Of a stretch of 64,000 nucleotides of DNA, positions 6,729-14,522 are shown piece by piece. The first letter of the stretch is position 1; each line of letters begins with the position of its first letter. Made by a program: the position numbers and the translations under genes. The notes below the pieces were generated by a model, which saw only the letters and a program-made list of their open reading frames with translations, was not told the origin of the DNA and searched no databases. The DNA is taken from NCBI RefSeq assembly GCF_016031655.1, contig NZ_JACCHQ010000032.1:19368-83367 (forward strand). The letters are read 5' to 3'. The DNA is from Bradyrhizobium glycinis (GTDB taxonomy: Bacteria; Pseudomonadota; Alphaproteobacteria; Rhizobiales; Xanthobacteraceae).

Positions 6729-8087
6729 CTACTTTCCGATGCAGAACTTCTGGAAGATCGCGCCAAGAACGTCCTCGACGTCCACCCGGCCCAAGAGTCG
6801 GCCTAGAGTATAGGCGGCGGCACGCAGCTCTTCGGCCGCGAGCTCCTCGCCGTCTTCTACAAGGTCCAGACTCCGGCGCAAGCTCTCTGAGGCACGGCTC
6901 AATAACTCGCGCTGGCGTGCTCGGGTCACCATGGCCCCCTCGGTCGTTCCAAAGAACTCCGAAGCGAATTTCACCAGCGCCTCGACCAGCTCAGGGATGC
7001 CGTCGCCCCGGCTCGCCGAGATCTCGAACTCAACGCCCGGCCTGACCCCTCCGACCCGTTCAAGATCAATCTTGTTGCGCACGATCCAGACCGAGCCGCC
7101 GGACGAAGCAACACCGTCCGCAGATGTCCCCCGCGAGCGGATCGTGTCCGGCTCGACGGCTTTCCCGCCCTCCACCAGCCACAGCACCAGATCGGCGTCC
7201 TCGGCGCGCGCGCGGGCGCGGCGCACGCCTTCCTGCTCGACCGGATCCTCGGTCTCGCGGATGCCGGCAGTGTCGATCACGGTGACGGGATAGCCGTCGA
7301 GATCGAGCTGCACCTCGATCACGTCGCGCGTGGTGCCGGCATGCGGCGAGACGATCGCGACCTCGCGGCGCGCGAGCTGGTTGATCAGCGTCGATTTGCC
7401 GACATTCGGCTCGCCCGCGATGGCAACCACGAGGCCGTCGCGCAGCCGTTCAGAATGTCCCTGTGCCGCAAGCACCTTTGTGATTTCGTCGTGAAGCGCT
7501 CCGATCGCTTTCACTGCCGGCGCCCTCAGCTCCGCCGGCACGTCGCCTTCATCGGAAAAATCGATGCCGGCCTCGATCAGCGCAGAGGCCTCGATGATGC
7601 GCTCGCGCCAGTCGCGCGCGCGGTCGCCGAGCAAGCCCTGTAATTGGCGCAGCGCCTGGCGGCGCTGGCGGTCGGTGTCGGCGTGGATGAGATCATCGAG
7701 GCCCTCCGCCTCGGTGAGGTCGATCTTGCCATTCTCGAAGGCGCGGCGCGTGAACTCACCGGGCTCCGCCGCGCGCGTATTCGGGATATTGGAAATCGTT
7801 GTGAAGAGCGCCGCCAGCACCGCCCGGCCGCCATGGACGTGAAATTCGGCGATGTCCTCGCCGGTGGCGCTGGCCGGTCCGGGGAACCAGAGCACGACCG
7901 CATCGTCGATCGGCTGGCCCGCGCCGTCGCGGAGCAGCCGGCGGCTCGCTTGTCGCGGCGCCGGCAGCCGGCCCGCAAGCGTCGTCAGCGCCGCGCCGGC
8001 TTGCGAGCCGGAGACGCGGATCACGGCGATCGCGCTGGGCGCCCGGCCGGATGACAGCGCGAAAATGGTCTGGTCTCGCGGATGCAT
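6729..8087 (-). CDS. mnmE: tRNA-modification GTPase MnmE (TrmE)
   Basis: 452-residue GTPase that binds 5-formyl-tetrahydrofolate and pairs with MnmG in wobble-uridine modification. The N-terminal folate-binding domain (about 1-118) begins with Asp-Gln-Thr-Ile-Phe-Ala-Leu-Ser-Ser-Gly. A helical domain follows. The inserted G domain has G1 Gly-Glu-Pro-Asn-Val-Gly-Lys-Ser-Thr near residue 224, G3 Asp-Thr-Ala-Gly-Ile-Arg-Glu-Thr and G4 Asn-Lys-Ile-Asp. The protein ends in the invariant Cys-Ile-Gly-Lys, which carries the catalytic cysteine. The ATG at 8087 fits the family start. It lies between two gene-free intervals. Confidence 0.97.
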   Translation of the reverse strand: MHPRDQTIFALSSGRAPSAIAVIRVSGSQAGAALTTLAGRLPAPRQASRRLLRDGAGQPIDDAVVLWFPGPASATGEDIAEFHVHGGRAVLAALFTTISNIPNTRAAEPGEFTRRAFENGKIDLTEAEGLDDLIHADTDRQRRQALRQLQGLLGDRARDWRERIIEASALIEAGIDFSDEGDVPAELRAPAVKAIGALHDEITKVLAAQGHSERLRDGLVVAIAGEPNVGKSTLINQLARREVAIVSPHAGTTRDVIEVQLDLDGYPVTVIDTAGIRETEDPVEQEGVRRARARAEDADLVLWLVEGGKAVEPDTIRSRGTSADGVASSGGSVWIVRNKIDLERVGGVRPGVEFEISASRGDGIPELVEALVKFASEFFGTTEGAMVTRARQRELLSRASESLRRSLDLVEDGEELAAEELRAAAYTLGRLLGRVDVEDVLGAIFQKFCIGK

Positions 8088-8392
8088 AGCCTATTTGTCC
8101 GGCCGCGGCTGAAAACGCAAACGTCCGTTTTCACCTCGAGCCAATCGGATTTTGCTGCACCAGATTCCGCAGCAAATCTATTTTGCACTGCAACATAATT
8201 GCAGCATTTTGCTGCAGGTCACGCGATCGCAGGCGGGGAGGCCGACCAGAATTTCAAGAATTGGTTTTATATCAATGGTTTAAGAGAAACGAAGATCGGG
8301 CAGCGGCTGCCGCTCATGCTGCACCTTCGCTGCAGCAAAGCCGCAACAAAAAGGGCGCCCGAAGGCGCCCCGGAATCTTTGCTGCAGTGCAC
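8088..8392. other. Gene-free mnmE-rho interval with repeated TTTTGCTGCA motifs
   Basis: 305 bp with no credible gene. It contains ATTTTGCTGCA at 8149-8159 and 8206-8216, ATTTTGCACTGCA at 8180-8192, reverse-oriented gcagcaaat and ttgcagca copies between them, more tgctgca/ctgcagcaa copies towards rho, and the rho terminator. It is the likely mnmE promoter and leader region. Confidence 0.55.
8345..8371 (-). terminator. Rho-independent terminator of rho
   Basis: Read on the minus strand, GGGCGCC (8364-8370) pairs with GGCGCCC (8353-8359) across the 4-base loop TTCG. It is followed by TTTTT (8348-8352) and TTG. It lies 22 bp after the rho stop. Confidence 0.85.
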
Positions 8393-9658
8393 TCAGGTGT
8401 TCATGGAGTCGAAGAACTCCGAATTGCTCTTGGTCGAGCGCAGCTTGTCGAGCAGGAAGTCGATCGCGTCCATCGTACCCATCGGATTGAGGATGCGGCG
8501 GAGCACGTACATCTTCTTGAGCACCTGCGGATCGGTGATGAGCTCCTCCTTGCGGGTGCCGGAGCGCGAGATATCGATCGCCGGGAAGGTACGCTTGTCC
8601 GAGACCTTGCGATCCAGGATCAGCTCCGAGTTACCGGTGCCCTTGAACTCTTCGAAGATGACTTCGTCCATGCGGCTGCCGGTATCGACCAGCGCGGTCG
8701 CGATGATGGTCAGCGAGCCGCCTTCCTCGATGTTGCGGGCCGCGCCGAAGAAGCGCTTCGGACGCTGCAGCGCGTTGGCGTCGACACCGCCGGTCAGCAC
8801 CTTGCCGGATGACGGCACCACGGTGTTGTAGGCGCGGCCGAGGCGCGTGATCGAATCGAGCAGGATCACGACGTCGCGACCATGCTCGACCAGGCGCTTG
8901 GCTTTTTCGATCACCATCTCGGCGACCTGAACGTGGCGCACCGCCGGCTCGTCGAAGGTCGAGGACACCACCTCGCCCTTCACCGAGCGCTGCATGTCCG
9001 TGACTTCTTCCGGACGTTCGTCGATCAAGAGCACGATCAGATAGCATTCGGGGTGATTGTGCGTGATCGAGTGCGCGATGTTCTGCATCAGCACGGTTTT
9101 ACCGGTGCGCGGCGGCGCCACGATCAAGGCGCGCTGGCCCTTGCCGATGGGAGCAACGATGTCGATCACGCGTGCAGACAGATCTTTCCGAGTGGGATCG
9201 TCGATCTCCATGCGAAAACGCTGATTCGGAAACAGCGGCGTGAGGTTGTCGAAATTGACCTTGTGCTTGGCCTTTTCCGGGTCCTCGAAATTGAGCGTGT
9301 TGACCTTCAGCAGCGCGAAGTAGCGCTCGCCCTCTTTCGGGCTGCGAATATGACCTTCGATGGTGTCGCCGGTGCGCAGGCCGAAACGGCGGATCTGCGA
9401 CGGCGAAACGTAGATATCGTCCGGACCAGGCAGATAATTCGCATCGGGCGAGCGGAGGAAGCCGAAGCCGTCGGAGAGCACCTCGACGACGCCCTCGCCG
9501 ACGATATCGGTCTCAGCGAGCGAGAGCTGCTTGAGAATGGCGAACAGCAGCTCCTGCTTGCGCATGGTGCTGGCATTTTCGACCCCGTTCTCTTCCGCGA
9601 ACGAGACCAGCTCGGCCGGGGTTTTCGACTTGAGGTCCTGAAGTTTGATTTCCCGCAT
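8393..9658 (-). CDS. rho: Transcription termination factor Rho
   Basis: 421-residue RNA-dependent ATPase/helicase, the length usual for alphaproteobacteria. The N-terminal helical domain starts Met-Arg-Glu-Ile-Lys-Leu-Gln-Asp-Leu. The cold-shock-like primary RNA site has Gly-Phe-Gly-Phe-Leu-Arg and Asp-Asp-Ile-Tyr-Val-Ser. Walker A is Pro-Pro-Arg-Thr-Gly-Lys-Thr (about 181-187), Walker B is Val-Ile-Leu-Leu-Asp-Ser, and the Q-loop/R-loop region Gly-Gly-Val-Asp-Ala-Asn-Ala-Leu is present. A strong intrinsic terminator follows the stop. The 255-bp untranslated stretch before the start may serve as an autoregulatory leader, as known for rho in other bacteria (inference). Confidence 0.98.
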   Translation of the reverse strand: MREIKLQDLKSKTPAELVSFAEENGVENASTMRKQELLFAILKQLSLAETDIVGEGVVEVLSDGFGFLRSPDANYLPGPDDIYVSPSQIRRFGLRTGDTIEGHIRSPKEGERYFALLKVNTLNFEDPEKAKHKVNFDNLTPLFPNQRFRMEIDDPTRKDLSARVIDIVAPIGKGQRALIVAPPRTGKTVLMQNIAHSITHNHPECYLIVLLIDERPEEVTDMQRSVKGEVVSSTFDEPAVRHVQVAEMVIEKAKRLVEHGRDVVILLDSITRLGRAYNTVVPSSGKVLTGGVDANALQRPKRFFGAARNIEEGGSLTIIATALVDTGSRMDEVIFEEFKGTGNSELILDRKVSDKRTFPAIDISRSGTRKEELITDPQVLKKMYVLRRILNPMGTMDAIDFLLDKLRSTKSNSEFFDSMNT

Positions 9659-9789
9659 TGGGGTGGTCCTGTGGGGTAGCCTGAAAAGAGGGGGGTGCGA
9701 GGAGGCTCTGAAATGCGGACGCGAGCAGGTGCAGGTAAGGTCCGCAGGTCTGGCAAGGTGAGCGCCGGTGAGGCTTCAAACCTGATGCG

Positions 9790-9817
9790 GTGTCCGGCCT
9801 CTGGAAGGCTCGGACAC
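9790..9817. other. Stem-loop in the hemJ-rho interval
   Basis: GTGTCCG (9790-9796) pairs with CGGACAC (9811-9817). GCCT/AGGC extend the stem inside a one-base bulge. It lies about 130 bp upstream of the rho start and about 100 bp after hemJ. There is no T-tract, so a leader structure or 3'-end stabiliser is as likely as a terminator. Confidence 0.4.
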
Positions 9818-9913
9818 AACCACATCCGCCTGCGTTGGGTGGGATATCGATAATATAGAAAATCGCTTAGCGCTCCGCAAGCCGAAGCGCTGAGCTAATG
9901 CCGCGCACTTTGC

Positions 9914-10348
9914 CTAGAACGGCTTCACGATCACCATGATGACGATGAAAATCATCAGGACGGTCGGCACCTCGTTGATTATTCGATAGAATTTCTGGCT
10001 TCGCGGGCGCCGATCGGCGGCGAAATCCTTGACCCAGCGGGAAAAAAAGCCGTGGACCGCCGAGAGCACCAGGACCAGTGCCAGTTTGACGTGCAGCCAG
10101 CCGAACGCGAACCAATGGCCGGACCAGGCGAGATAGAGCCCGGCGAGCCAGGTGACCATCATCGCGGGGTTGATGATCGCCTTGAGCAGCCGGCGTTCCA
10201 TCACCTTGAACGTCTCGGACTGCTTCGAGCCGATTTCGGCCTCGCAGTGATAGACGAACAGCCGCGGCAGATAGAGCATGCCGGCCATCCAGGAGATGAC
10301 GGCGATGACGTGCAGCGCCTTGATCCAGAGATAGACGTCTTCGAACAT
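9914..10348 (-). CDS. hemJ: Protoporphyrinogen IX oxidase HemJ
   Basis: 144-residue inner-membrane protein of the HemJ (UPF0093/CopD-like) family, which oxidises protoporphyrinogen IX to protoporphyrin IX in haem synthesis. It begins Phe-Glu-Asp-Val-Tyr-Leu-Trp-Ile-Lys-Ala-Leu-His, with the conserved early histidine, and has Gly-Met-Leu-Tyr-Leu-Pro-Arg-Leu-Phe-Val-Tyr-His in the first membrane helices. About four hydrophobic helices follow. The ATG at 10348 is preferred over a frame extension to 10423 that has no family similarity. It is the last leftward gene before the strand flip at the putative origin. The uroporphyrinogen decarboxylase gene hemE, often beside rho/hemJ at alphaproteobacterial origins, is not here. 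Confidence 0.88.
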   Translation of the reverse strand: MFEDVYLWIKALHVIAVISWMAGMLYLPRLFVYHCEAEIGSKQSETFKVMERRLLKAIINPAMMVTWLAGLYLAWSGHWFAFGWLHVKLALVLVLSAVHGFFSRWVKDFAADRRPRSQKFYRIINEVPTVLMIFIVIMVIVKPF

Positions 10349-10808
10349 TTTCGGGGGTCCGGCTTGCTGCCCAGCTCGGGAACGCTGGGGATAGTAAGAA
10401 CTCGTTAAGGTCTTACACTGCACACATATCCGTCCGTAGCGCCTTCCTCAAATCTAGAATCTTAGATTCTTAAGGTTTGAGTCTATGTGAGCGTGGATTG
10501 GACTCACACAATTCCGTCCGCGCGTTCACGCGCGCTTGTTCACATCCATCCACATATTCCGGACAGCATCTGGCAACTTCCGATAAGTCCGCCGGCTTCA
10601 AAGGCTTGCGCGTTTGTATCGGCAGCTTATCAAGGGACTTGTCCGCGCAATCCCGCTTCCCTCTCGGCGAGGCGCCGGATTTGTCCTGACCGGCAGCGGT
10701 GTGAAGAAAATCACGCCTTGTCCCGCCCCTGGTGTCGCGCATCCCTTTCCAAGGGGTTAAGCTCCACAGAAATCCACAAACCACCCCAACGAAATTCAAA
10801 GGGTTTTT
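10349..10808. other. Putative chromosomal replication origin (oriC)
   Basis: 460-bp gene-free interval between leftward hemJ and rightward DUF299. In Caulobacter and Rickettsia oriC lies next to the DUF299/RP001 gene followed by maf. Seen here: DnaA-box-like TTGTTCACA (10536-10544), CCATCCACA (10546-10554) and AAATCCACA (10770-10778). There is an AT-rich tract at 10449-10481 with the palindrome AGAATCTTAGATTCT (10456-10470). Four GANTC sites lie at 10457, 10465, 10479 and 10501, and the inverted repeat TGTGAG/CTCACA at 10486-10508. None of the DnaA boxes is perfect, so the call rests mainly on gene order, strand flip and the parS cluster nearby. Confidence 0.6.
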
Positions 10809-11654
10809 GTGCCGACCTCGAACAATTATTTCCATCTCCACCTGGTCTCGGACTCCACGGGTGAGACGCTCATCACCGTGGCGCGCGCGGTCGCGGCCCA
10901 ATATGCCAACGTGACGCCGGTCGAGCACGTCTATCCCTTGGTGCGCAGCCAGAAGCAGCTCGACCGCGTGCTCGACGAGATCGAGGAAGCGCCGGGGATC
11001 GTGCTGTTCACGCTGCTCGAGAAGGATCTGGTCGCGAGACTCGAGGACAAGTGCAAGCAGATCAATGTTCCGAGCCTGTCGATCATCGGGCCGGTGATGC
11101 AGCTGTTCGAGGCCTATCTGGGAGCCGCGACCACCGGCCGTGTCGGCGCCCAGCACGTGCTCAATGCCGAATATTTCAAGCGTATCGACGCCTTGAACTA
11201 CACGATGATCCATGACGACGGTCAGCATGTCGAAGGTCTCGACGAGGCCGACGTGGTCCTGGTCGGCGTGTCACGGACATCGAAGACACCGACATCGATC
11301 TATCTCGCCAATCGCGGCATTCGTACCGCCAACGTGCCGCTGGTGCCGGGCATTCCGGTGCCCCCGCAATTGGAGACGCTGACGCGGCCGCTGGTGGTCA
11401 GCCTGCACGCGACGCCGGAACGCCTGATTCAGATCCGGCAGAATCGCCTGCTGTCCATGGGCGCCGAGTCCGGCAGCCGCAGCGACACCTACACCGACAA
11501 GCAATCGGTCACCGAGGAGGTCGCGTTCGCGCGCAAGCTGAGCGCCAAGCATGATTGGCCGCTGCTGGACGTCACGCGCCGCTCCATCGAGGAAACCGCG
11601 GCGGCGATCATGAAGCTGTATAGCGATCGCCAGCGCAACCGGCCGTCCGAGTAA
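10809..11654 (+). CDS. Pyruvate,phosphate dikinase/PEP synthase regulatory protein (DUF299)
   Basis: 281-residue bifunctional kinase/pyrophosphorylase of the DUF299 family, which switches pyruvate,phosphate dikinase or PEP synthase off and on by ADP-dependent threonine phosphorylation and Pi-dependent dephosphorylation. The N-terminus has His-Leu-His-Leu-Val-Ser-Asp-Ser-Thr-Gly-Glu-Thr. The P-loop-like Gly-Val-Ser-Arg-Thr-Ser-Lys-Thr-Pro-Thr-Ser lies near residues 151-161. The start is GTG at 10809. It is the first rightward gene after the putative oriC and the homologue of the RP001 gene that marks the origin in Rickettsia and Caulobacter. maf follows within 10 bp. Confidence 0.93.
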   Translation: MPTSNNYFHLHLVSDSTGETLITVARAVAAQYANVTPVEHVYPLVRSQKQLDRVLDEIEEAPGIVLFTLLEKDLVARLEDKCKQINVPSLSIIGPVMQLFEAYLGAATTGRVGAQHVLNAEYFKRIDALNYTMIHDDGQHVEGLDEADVVLVGVSRTSKTPTSIYLANRGIRTANVPLVPGIPVPPQLETLTRPLVVSLHATPERLIQIRQNRLLSMGAESGSRSDTYTDKQSVTEEVAFARKLSAKHDWPLLDVTRRSIEETAAAIMKLYSDRQRNRPSE

Positions 11655-11663
11655 GTGTCGCCG

Positions 11664-12272
11664 ATGAGTCTGTGGCGCGGCAAAACTCCCTTGATCCTGG
11701 CCTCGCAAAGCAGCGCGCGCAAAATACTGCTGGCCAATGCCGGGCTCGAATTCGAAGCCGTCACCGCTGACATCGACGAGCGCAGCGTCCAGGCCGCGTC
11801 AAAGCTCTCGAACCCGCGCGAGATCGCCCTGCTCCTGGCCCGCGAAAAGGCCAAGGCTGTTTCTGCCGATCGTCCCGGAAGCTATGTGATCGGCGCCGAC
11901 CAGACGCTGGCGCTCGGGATGCGCCTCTTCAACAAGCCGGCAGGCCGCGCGCAGGCGCTGGCGCAATTGCGCGATCTCGCCGGTCAGACGCACGAGCTGA
12001 ATTCAGGCGTAGCCGTGGCGCAGGATGGCAGGATCCTCTTCGAGGACGTTTCCGTGGCGCGCATGACCATGCGGGGAATGAGCGAAGCCGAGCTTTCGGC
12101 CTATCTCGACGCCGCCGGCAATGCCGTCACGACCAGCGTCGGCGCCTATCAGCTCGAGGGCCTCGGCATCCATCTGTTCGAGCGCATCGAGGGCGACCAT
12201 TTCACCATTCTCGGCCTGCCGCTGCTGCCGCTGCTTGCGTATCTGCGCAGCGAGCAGCTAATTGCGGTGTAG
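11664..12272 (+). CDS. maf: Maf-family nucleotide pyrophosphatase
   Basis: 202-residue house-cleaning pyrophosphatase that removes modified or non-canonical nucleoside triphosphates. The N-terminal signature Leu-Ala-Ser-Gln-Ser-Ser-Ala-Arg-Lys-Ile-Leu-Leu and the catalytic-site Gly-Ala-Asp-Gln-Thr-Leu are present. The Ser-Val-Gly-Ala-Tyr-Gln-Leu-Glu-Gly-Leu-Gly motif follows near the C-terminus. A GTG at 11655, directly after the upstream stop, is also in frame. The ATG at 11664 is preferred because family similarity starts just after it. It probably forms an operon with the upstream DUF299 gene and the downstream coaE. Confidence 0.9.
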   Translation: MSLWRGKTPLILASQSSARKILLANAGLEFEAVTADIDERSVQAASKLSNPREIALLLAREKAKAVSADRPGSYVIGADQTLALGMRLFNKPAGRAQALAQLRDLAGQTHELNSGVAVAQDGRILFEDVSVARMTMRGMSEAELSAYLDAAGNAVTTSVGAYQLEGLGIHLFERIEGDHFTILGLPLLPLLAYLRSEQLIAV

Positions 12273-12295
12273 ATGCGACAGAAGGCTGGGCGCTG

Positions 12296-12895
12296 ATGCG
12301 GATTCTCGGACTGACCGGCTCGATCGGGATGGGCAAATCCACCACCGCGAAATTGTTCGCGGAGGCCGGCGTCCCCGTCTACGACGCCGATGCCGCCGTG
12401 CATCAGCTCTATGAGGGCGAGGCCGCTCCCGCGATCGAGGCCGCCTTCCCCGGCACCACTGCGAACGGCAAGGTCGACCGGCAAAAACTGTCGGCGCGCG
12501 TCGTGCACGATCCCGCCGCGATCAAGCAGCTCGAGCAGATCGTTCATCCCATGCTCGGCGCTTCCCGGCAGAAATTCTTTGCCGACGCCGAGGCCGCCAA
12601 GGCGCCGGTCGTGGTGCTGGACATCCCGCTGCTGTTCGAGACCGGCGGCGAGAAACGGGTCGATGCTGTGGTCGTGGTATCGACCTCGCCGGAGCTGCAG
12701 CGCCAGCGGGTGCTGGCGCGTGGCACGATGGACGAGGCCAAGCTCGATGCTATCATCGCCAAGCAGATGCCGGATGCCGAGAAGCGCAAGCGGGCCGATT
12801 TCGTGGTGGATACCTCACACGGACTTGACCCGGTGCGCGCCCAAATCGCGCACATCCTGGCCGAGGTCGTTAAGATGCCGCAACGGCGGGCCTGA
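12296..12895 (+). CDS. coaE: Dephospho-CoA kinase
   Basis: 199-residue kinase for the last step of coenzyme A synthesis. The P-loop Gly-Ser-Ile-Gly-Met-Gly-Lys-Ser-Thr is at residues 8-16, then Tyr-Asp-Ala-Asp-Ala-Ala-Val-His and the family segment Asp-Ile-Pro-Leu-Leu-Phe-Glu-Thr. It starts 23 bp after maf. In Caulobacter aroE lies between maf and coaE, and here it is missing. The first CoA-pathway kinase, coaA, is also in this window at 25980. Confidence 0.95.
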   Translation: MRILGLTGSIGMGKSTTAKLFAEAGVPVYDADAAVHQLYEGEAAPAIEAAFPGTTANGKVDRQKLSARVVHDPAAIKQLEQIVHPMLGASRQKFFADAEAAKAPVVVLDIPLLFETGGEKRVDAVVVVSTSPELQRQRVLARGTMDEAKLDAIIAKQMPDAEKRKRADFVVDTSHGLDPVRAQIAHILAEVVKMPQRRA

Positions 12896-12923
12896 TTCGC
12901 CGCTTCACACGGCTTCTTAAGAC

Positions 12924-13646
12924 ATGCGCGAAATCGTCCTCGACACCGAAACCACCGGCCTCGATCCGCTGCGCGGCGATCGACTGGTCGAGATCGGTTG
13001 CGTCGAGATCTTCAACCGTATGCCGACCGGACAGACCTATCACGTCTACATCAATCCTGAGCGGGACATGCCGGCGGAAGCGTTTGCGGTGCACGGATTG
13101 TCGTCCGAATTCCTGGCGACCAAGCCGTTGTTCCACGAGGTCGCCGACGACTTTCTCGCGTTCATCGGCGACGCCCCACTGGTGATCCACAACGCCTCGT
13201 TCGACATCGGCTTCATCAATGCCGAGCTCGACCGCATCAAGCGGGCTGCGATCCCGCGCGAGCGCCTGGTCGACACGCTGCTGCTGGCGCGTCGCAAGCA
13301 TCCCGGCGTGTCCAACCGGCTCGACGATCTCTGCTCGCGCTATTCGATCGACAATTCACACCGCACCAAGCACGGTGCGCTGCTCGACGCCGAGCTGCTC
13401 GCTGAGGTCTATGTCGATCTGGTTGGAGCGCGGCAGTCGCAGCTGCTGCTGGCCTCGGACACCGAGGAGATCAGGATCAGCAGCGCCGGCGATGCGCCGC
13501 GGCGGCAACGTCCGGTGCCGCTCGCGCCGCGGATTTCCGAAGTTGAGCGCGAGGCCCATCGGGCCTTCATCGCAACGCTGGGCGACAAGGCGATCTGGAA
13601 CGAGTACCTGCCCGCTCCAGCCGCGCTCGCGGTGGCTCAGGCCTGA
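12924..13646 (+). CDS. dnaQ: DNA polymerase III epsilon subunit (3'-5' proofreading exonuclease)
   Basis: 240-residue DnaQ-type exonuclease. ExoI Asp-Thr-Glu-Thr-Thr-Gly-Leu-Asp-Pro is at residues 7-15, with both metal-binding acids. ExoII is His-Asn-Ala-Ser-Phe-Asp-Ile-Gly-Phe. ExoIII epsilon is His-Gly-Ala-Leu-Leu-Asp-Ala-Glu-Leu-Leu. The C-terminal tail would bind the alpha subunit. It follows coaE by 28 bp. Its last 10 bp overlap the end of the convergent secB gene. Confidence 0.96.
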   Translation: MREIVLDTETTGLDPLRGDRLVEIGCVEIFNRMPTGQTYHVYINPERDMPAEAFAVHGLSSEFLATKPLFHEVADDFLAFIGDAPLVIHNASFDIGFINAELDRIKRAAIPRERLVDTLLLARRKHPGVSNRLDDLCSRYSIDNSHRTKHGALLDAELLAEVYVDLVGARQSQLLLASDTEEIRISSAGDAPRRQRPVPLAPRISEVEREAHRAFIATLGDKAIWNEYLPAPAALAVAQA

Positions 13647-14125
13647 CCGGCCTGTCCGCCCTGAGCGGCCATTTGCCGCTCCATGTTCTGGCGGTAGAGA
13701 CCGACGAAGTCGACCGGGTCCAGCATCAGGGGCGGGAACCCGCCGTCGCGCACCGCCGTCGCGATGATCTCGCGTGCGAACGGGAACAAGAGCCGCGGGC
13801 ACTCGATCATGACCAGCGGGTGCAGGTTCTCCTTGGGCACGTTGACGATCCGGAACACGCCGGCATAGGCGAGCTCGAACGAGAACATCACTTTACCTGC
13901 GGTCTCGGCCTTGCCCTCGACCGACAACGTCACCTCGAATTCCTGTTCGCTGAGATTGTTGGCGCTGACGTTGATCTGGATGTTGATCTGCGGCGGCTGG
14001 CTCTGCTGCTGCAGCGAGCTCGGAGCGTTGGGATTTTCGAACGAGAGGTCCTTGGTGTATTGCGCCAGCACGTTGAGCTGGGGAGCCTGGGCCGCCTCGG
14101 GAGGGGTGCCGTTACCGTTGGTCAT
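13637..14125 (-). CDS. secB: Protein-export chaperone SecB
   Basis: 162-residue cytosolic chaperone that keeps precursors unfolded and delivers them to SecA. Recognisable segments are Gln-Tyr-Thr-Lys-Asp-Leu-Ser-Phe-Glu-Asn-Pro, Phe-Glu-Val-Thr-Leu, Leu-Ala-Tyr-Ala-Gly-Val-Phe and Cys-Pro-Arg-Leu-Leu-Phe-Pro-Phe-Ala-Arg. The gene is convergent with dnaQ and the two stop regions overlap by 10 bp. Its promoter must lie in the 397-bp gap shared with the divergent Tim44-like gene. Confidence 0.97.
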   Translation of the reverse strand: MTNGNGTPPEAAQAPQLNVLAQYTKDLSFENPNAPSSLQQQSQPPQINIQINVSANNLSEQEFEVTLSVEGKAETAGKVMFSFELAYAGVFRIVNVPKENLHPLVMIECPRLLFPFAREIIATAVRDGGFPPLMLDPVDFVGLYRQNMERQMAAQGGQAGQA

Positions 14126-14522
14126 GAAAGTGTCTCCTTACCCGATTGGGGCTGAATTTCGCGGCGGTTGGCTAACATAGGGCCGGCTCGTTCCACAAGG
14201 ACGAACGGTCCCGGGTCGGGAGTTCAGGCCGCACCCGCGCCTTGGACGTTCATCCTGCCTTTTCCGCGAAATTTCGCCTTAAACGTTTGAAGATGCGCCG
14301 TTTCCAGGCAGGATCGGGTTTCCCCTTAAGCATAAAACGCGCTACACTTGGCGCTGTGCCAAAAGGCGCCATTGGCCGGGCCAGATTTCGTGCCTACATC
14401 CCACGGACCTGACGTGGACCTAAAATGGTGATGTAGACTTGCCGTTTCAGTAGGGAACGGTCTACTGGCCGGATTGATTTTCCCGGCAACGAGCCCTGAA
14501 AAGACCAGAAAGCGAATACGAC
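14126..14522. other. Divergent promoter region secB / tim44-like gene
   Basis: 397 bp without a credible gene. It holds the 5' regions of two divergent genes. A small inverted repeat TTGGC-N5-GCCAA lies at about 14348-14362. No promoter could be assigned confidently. Confidence 0.5.
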
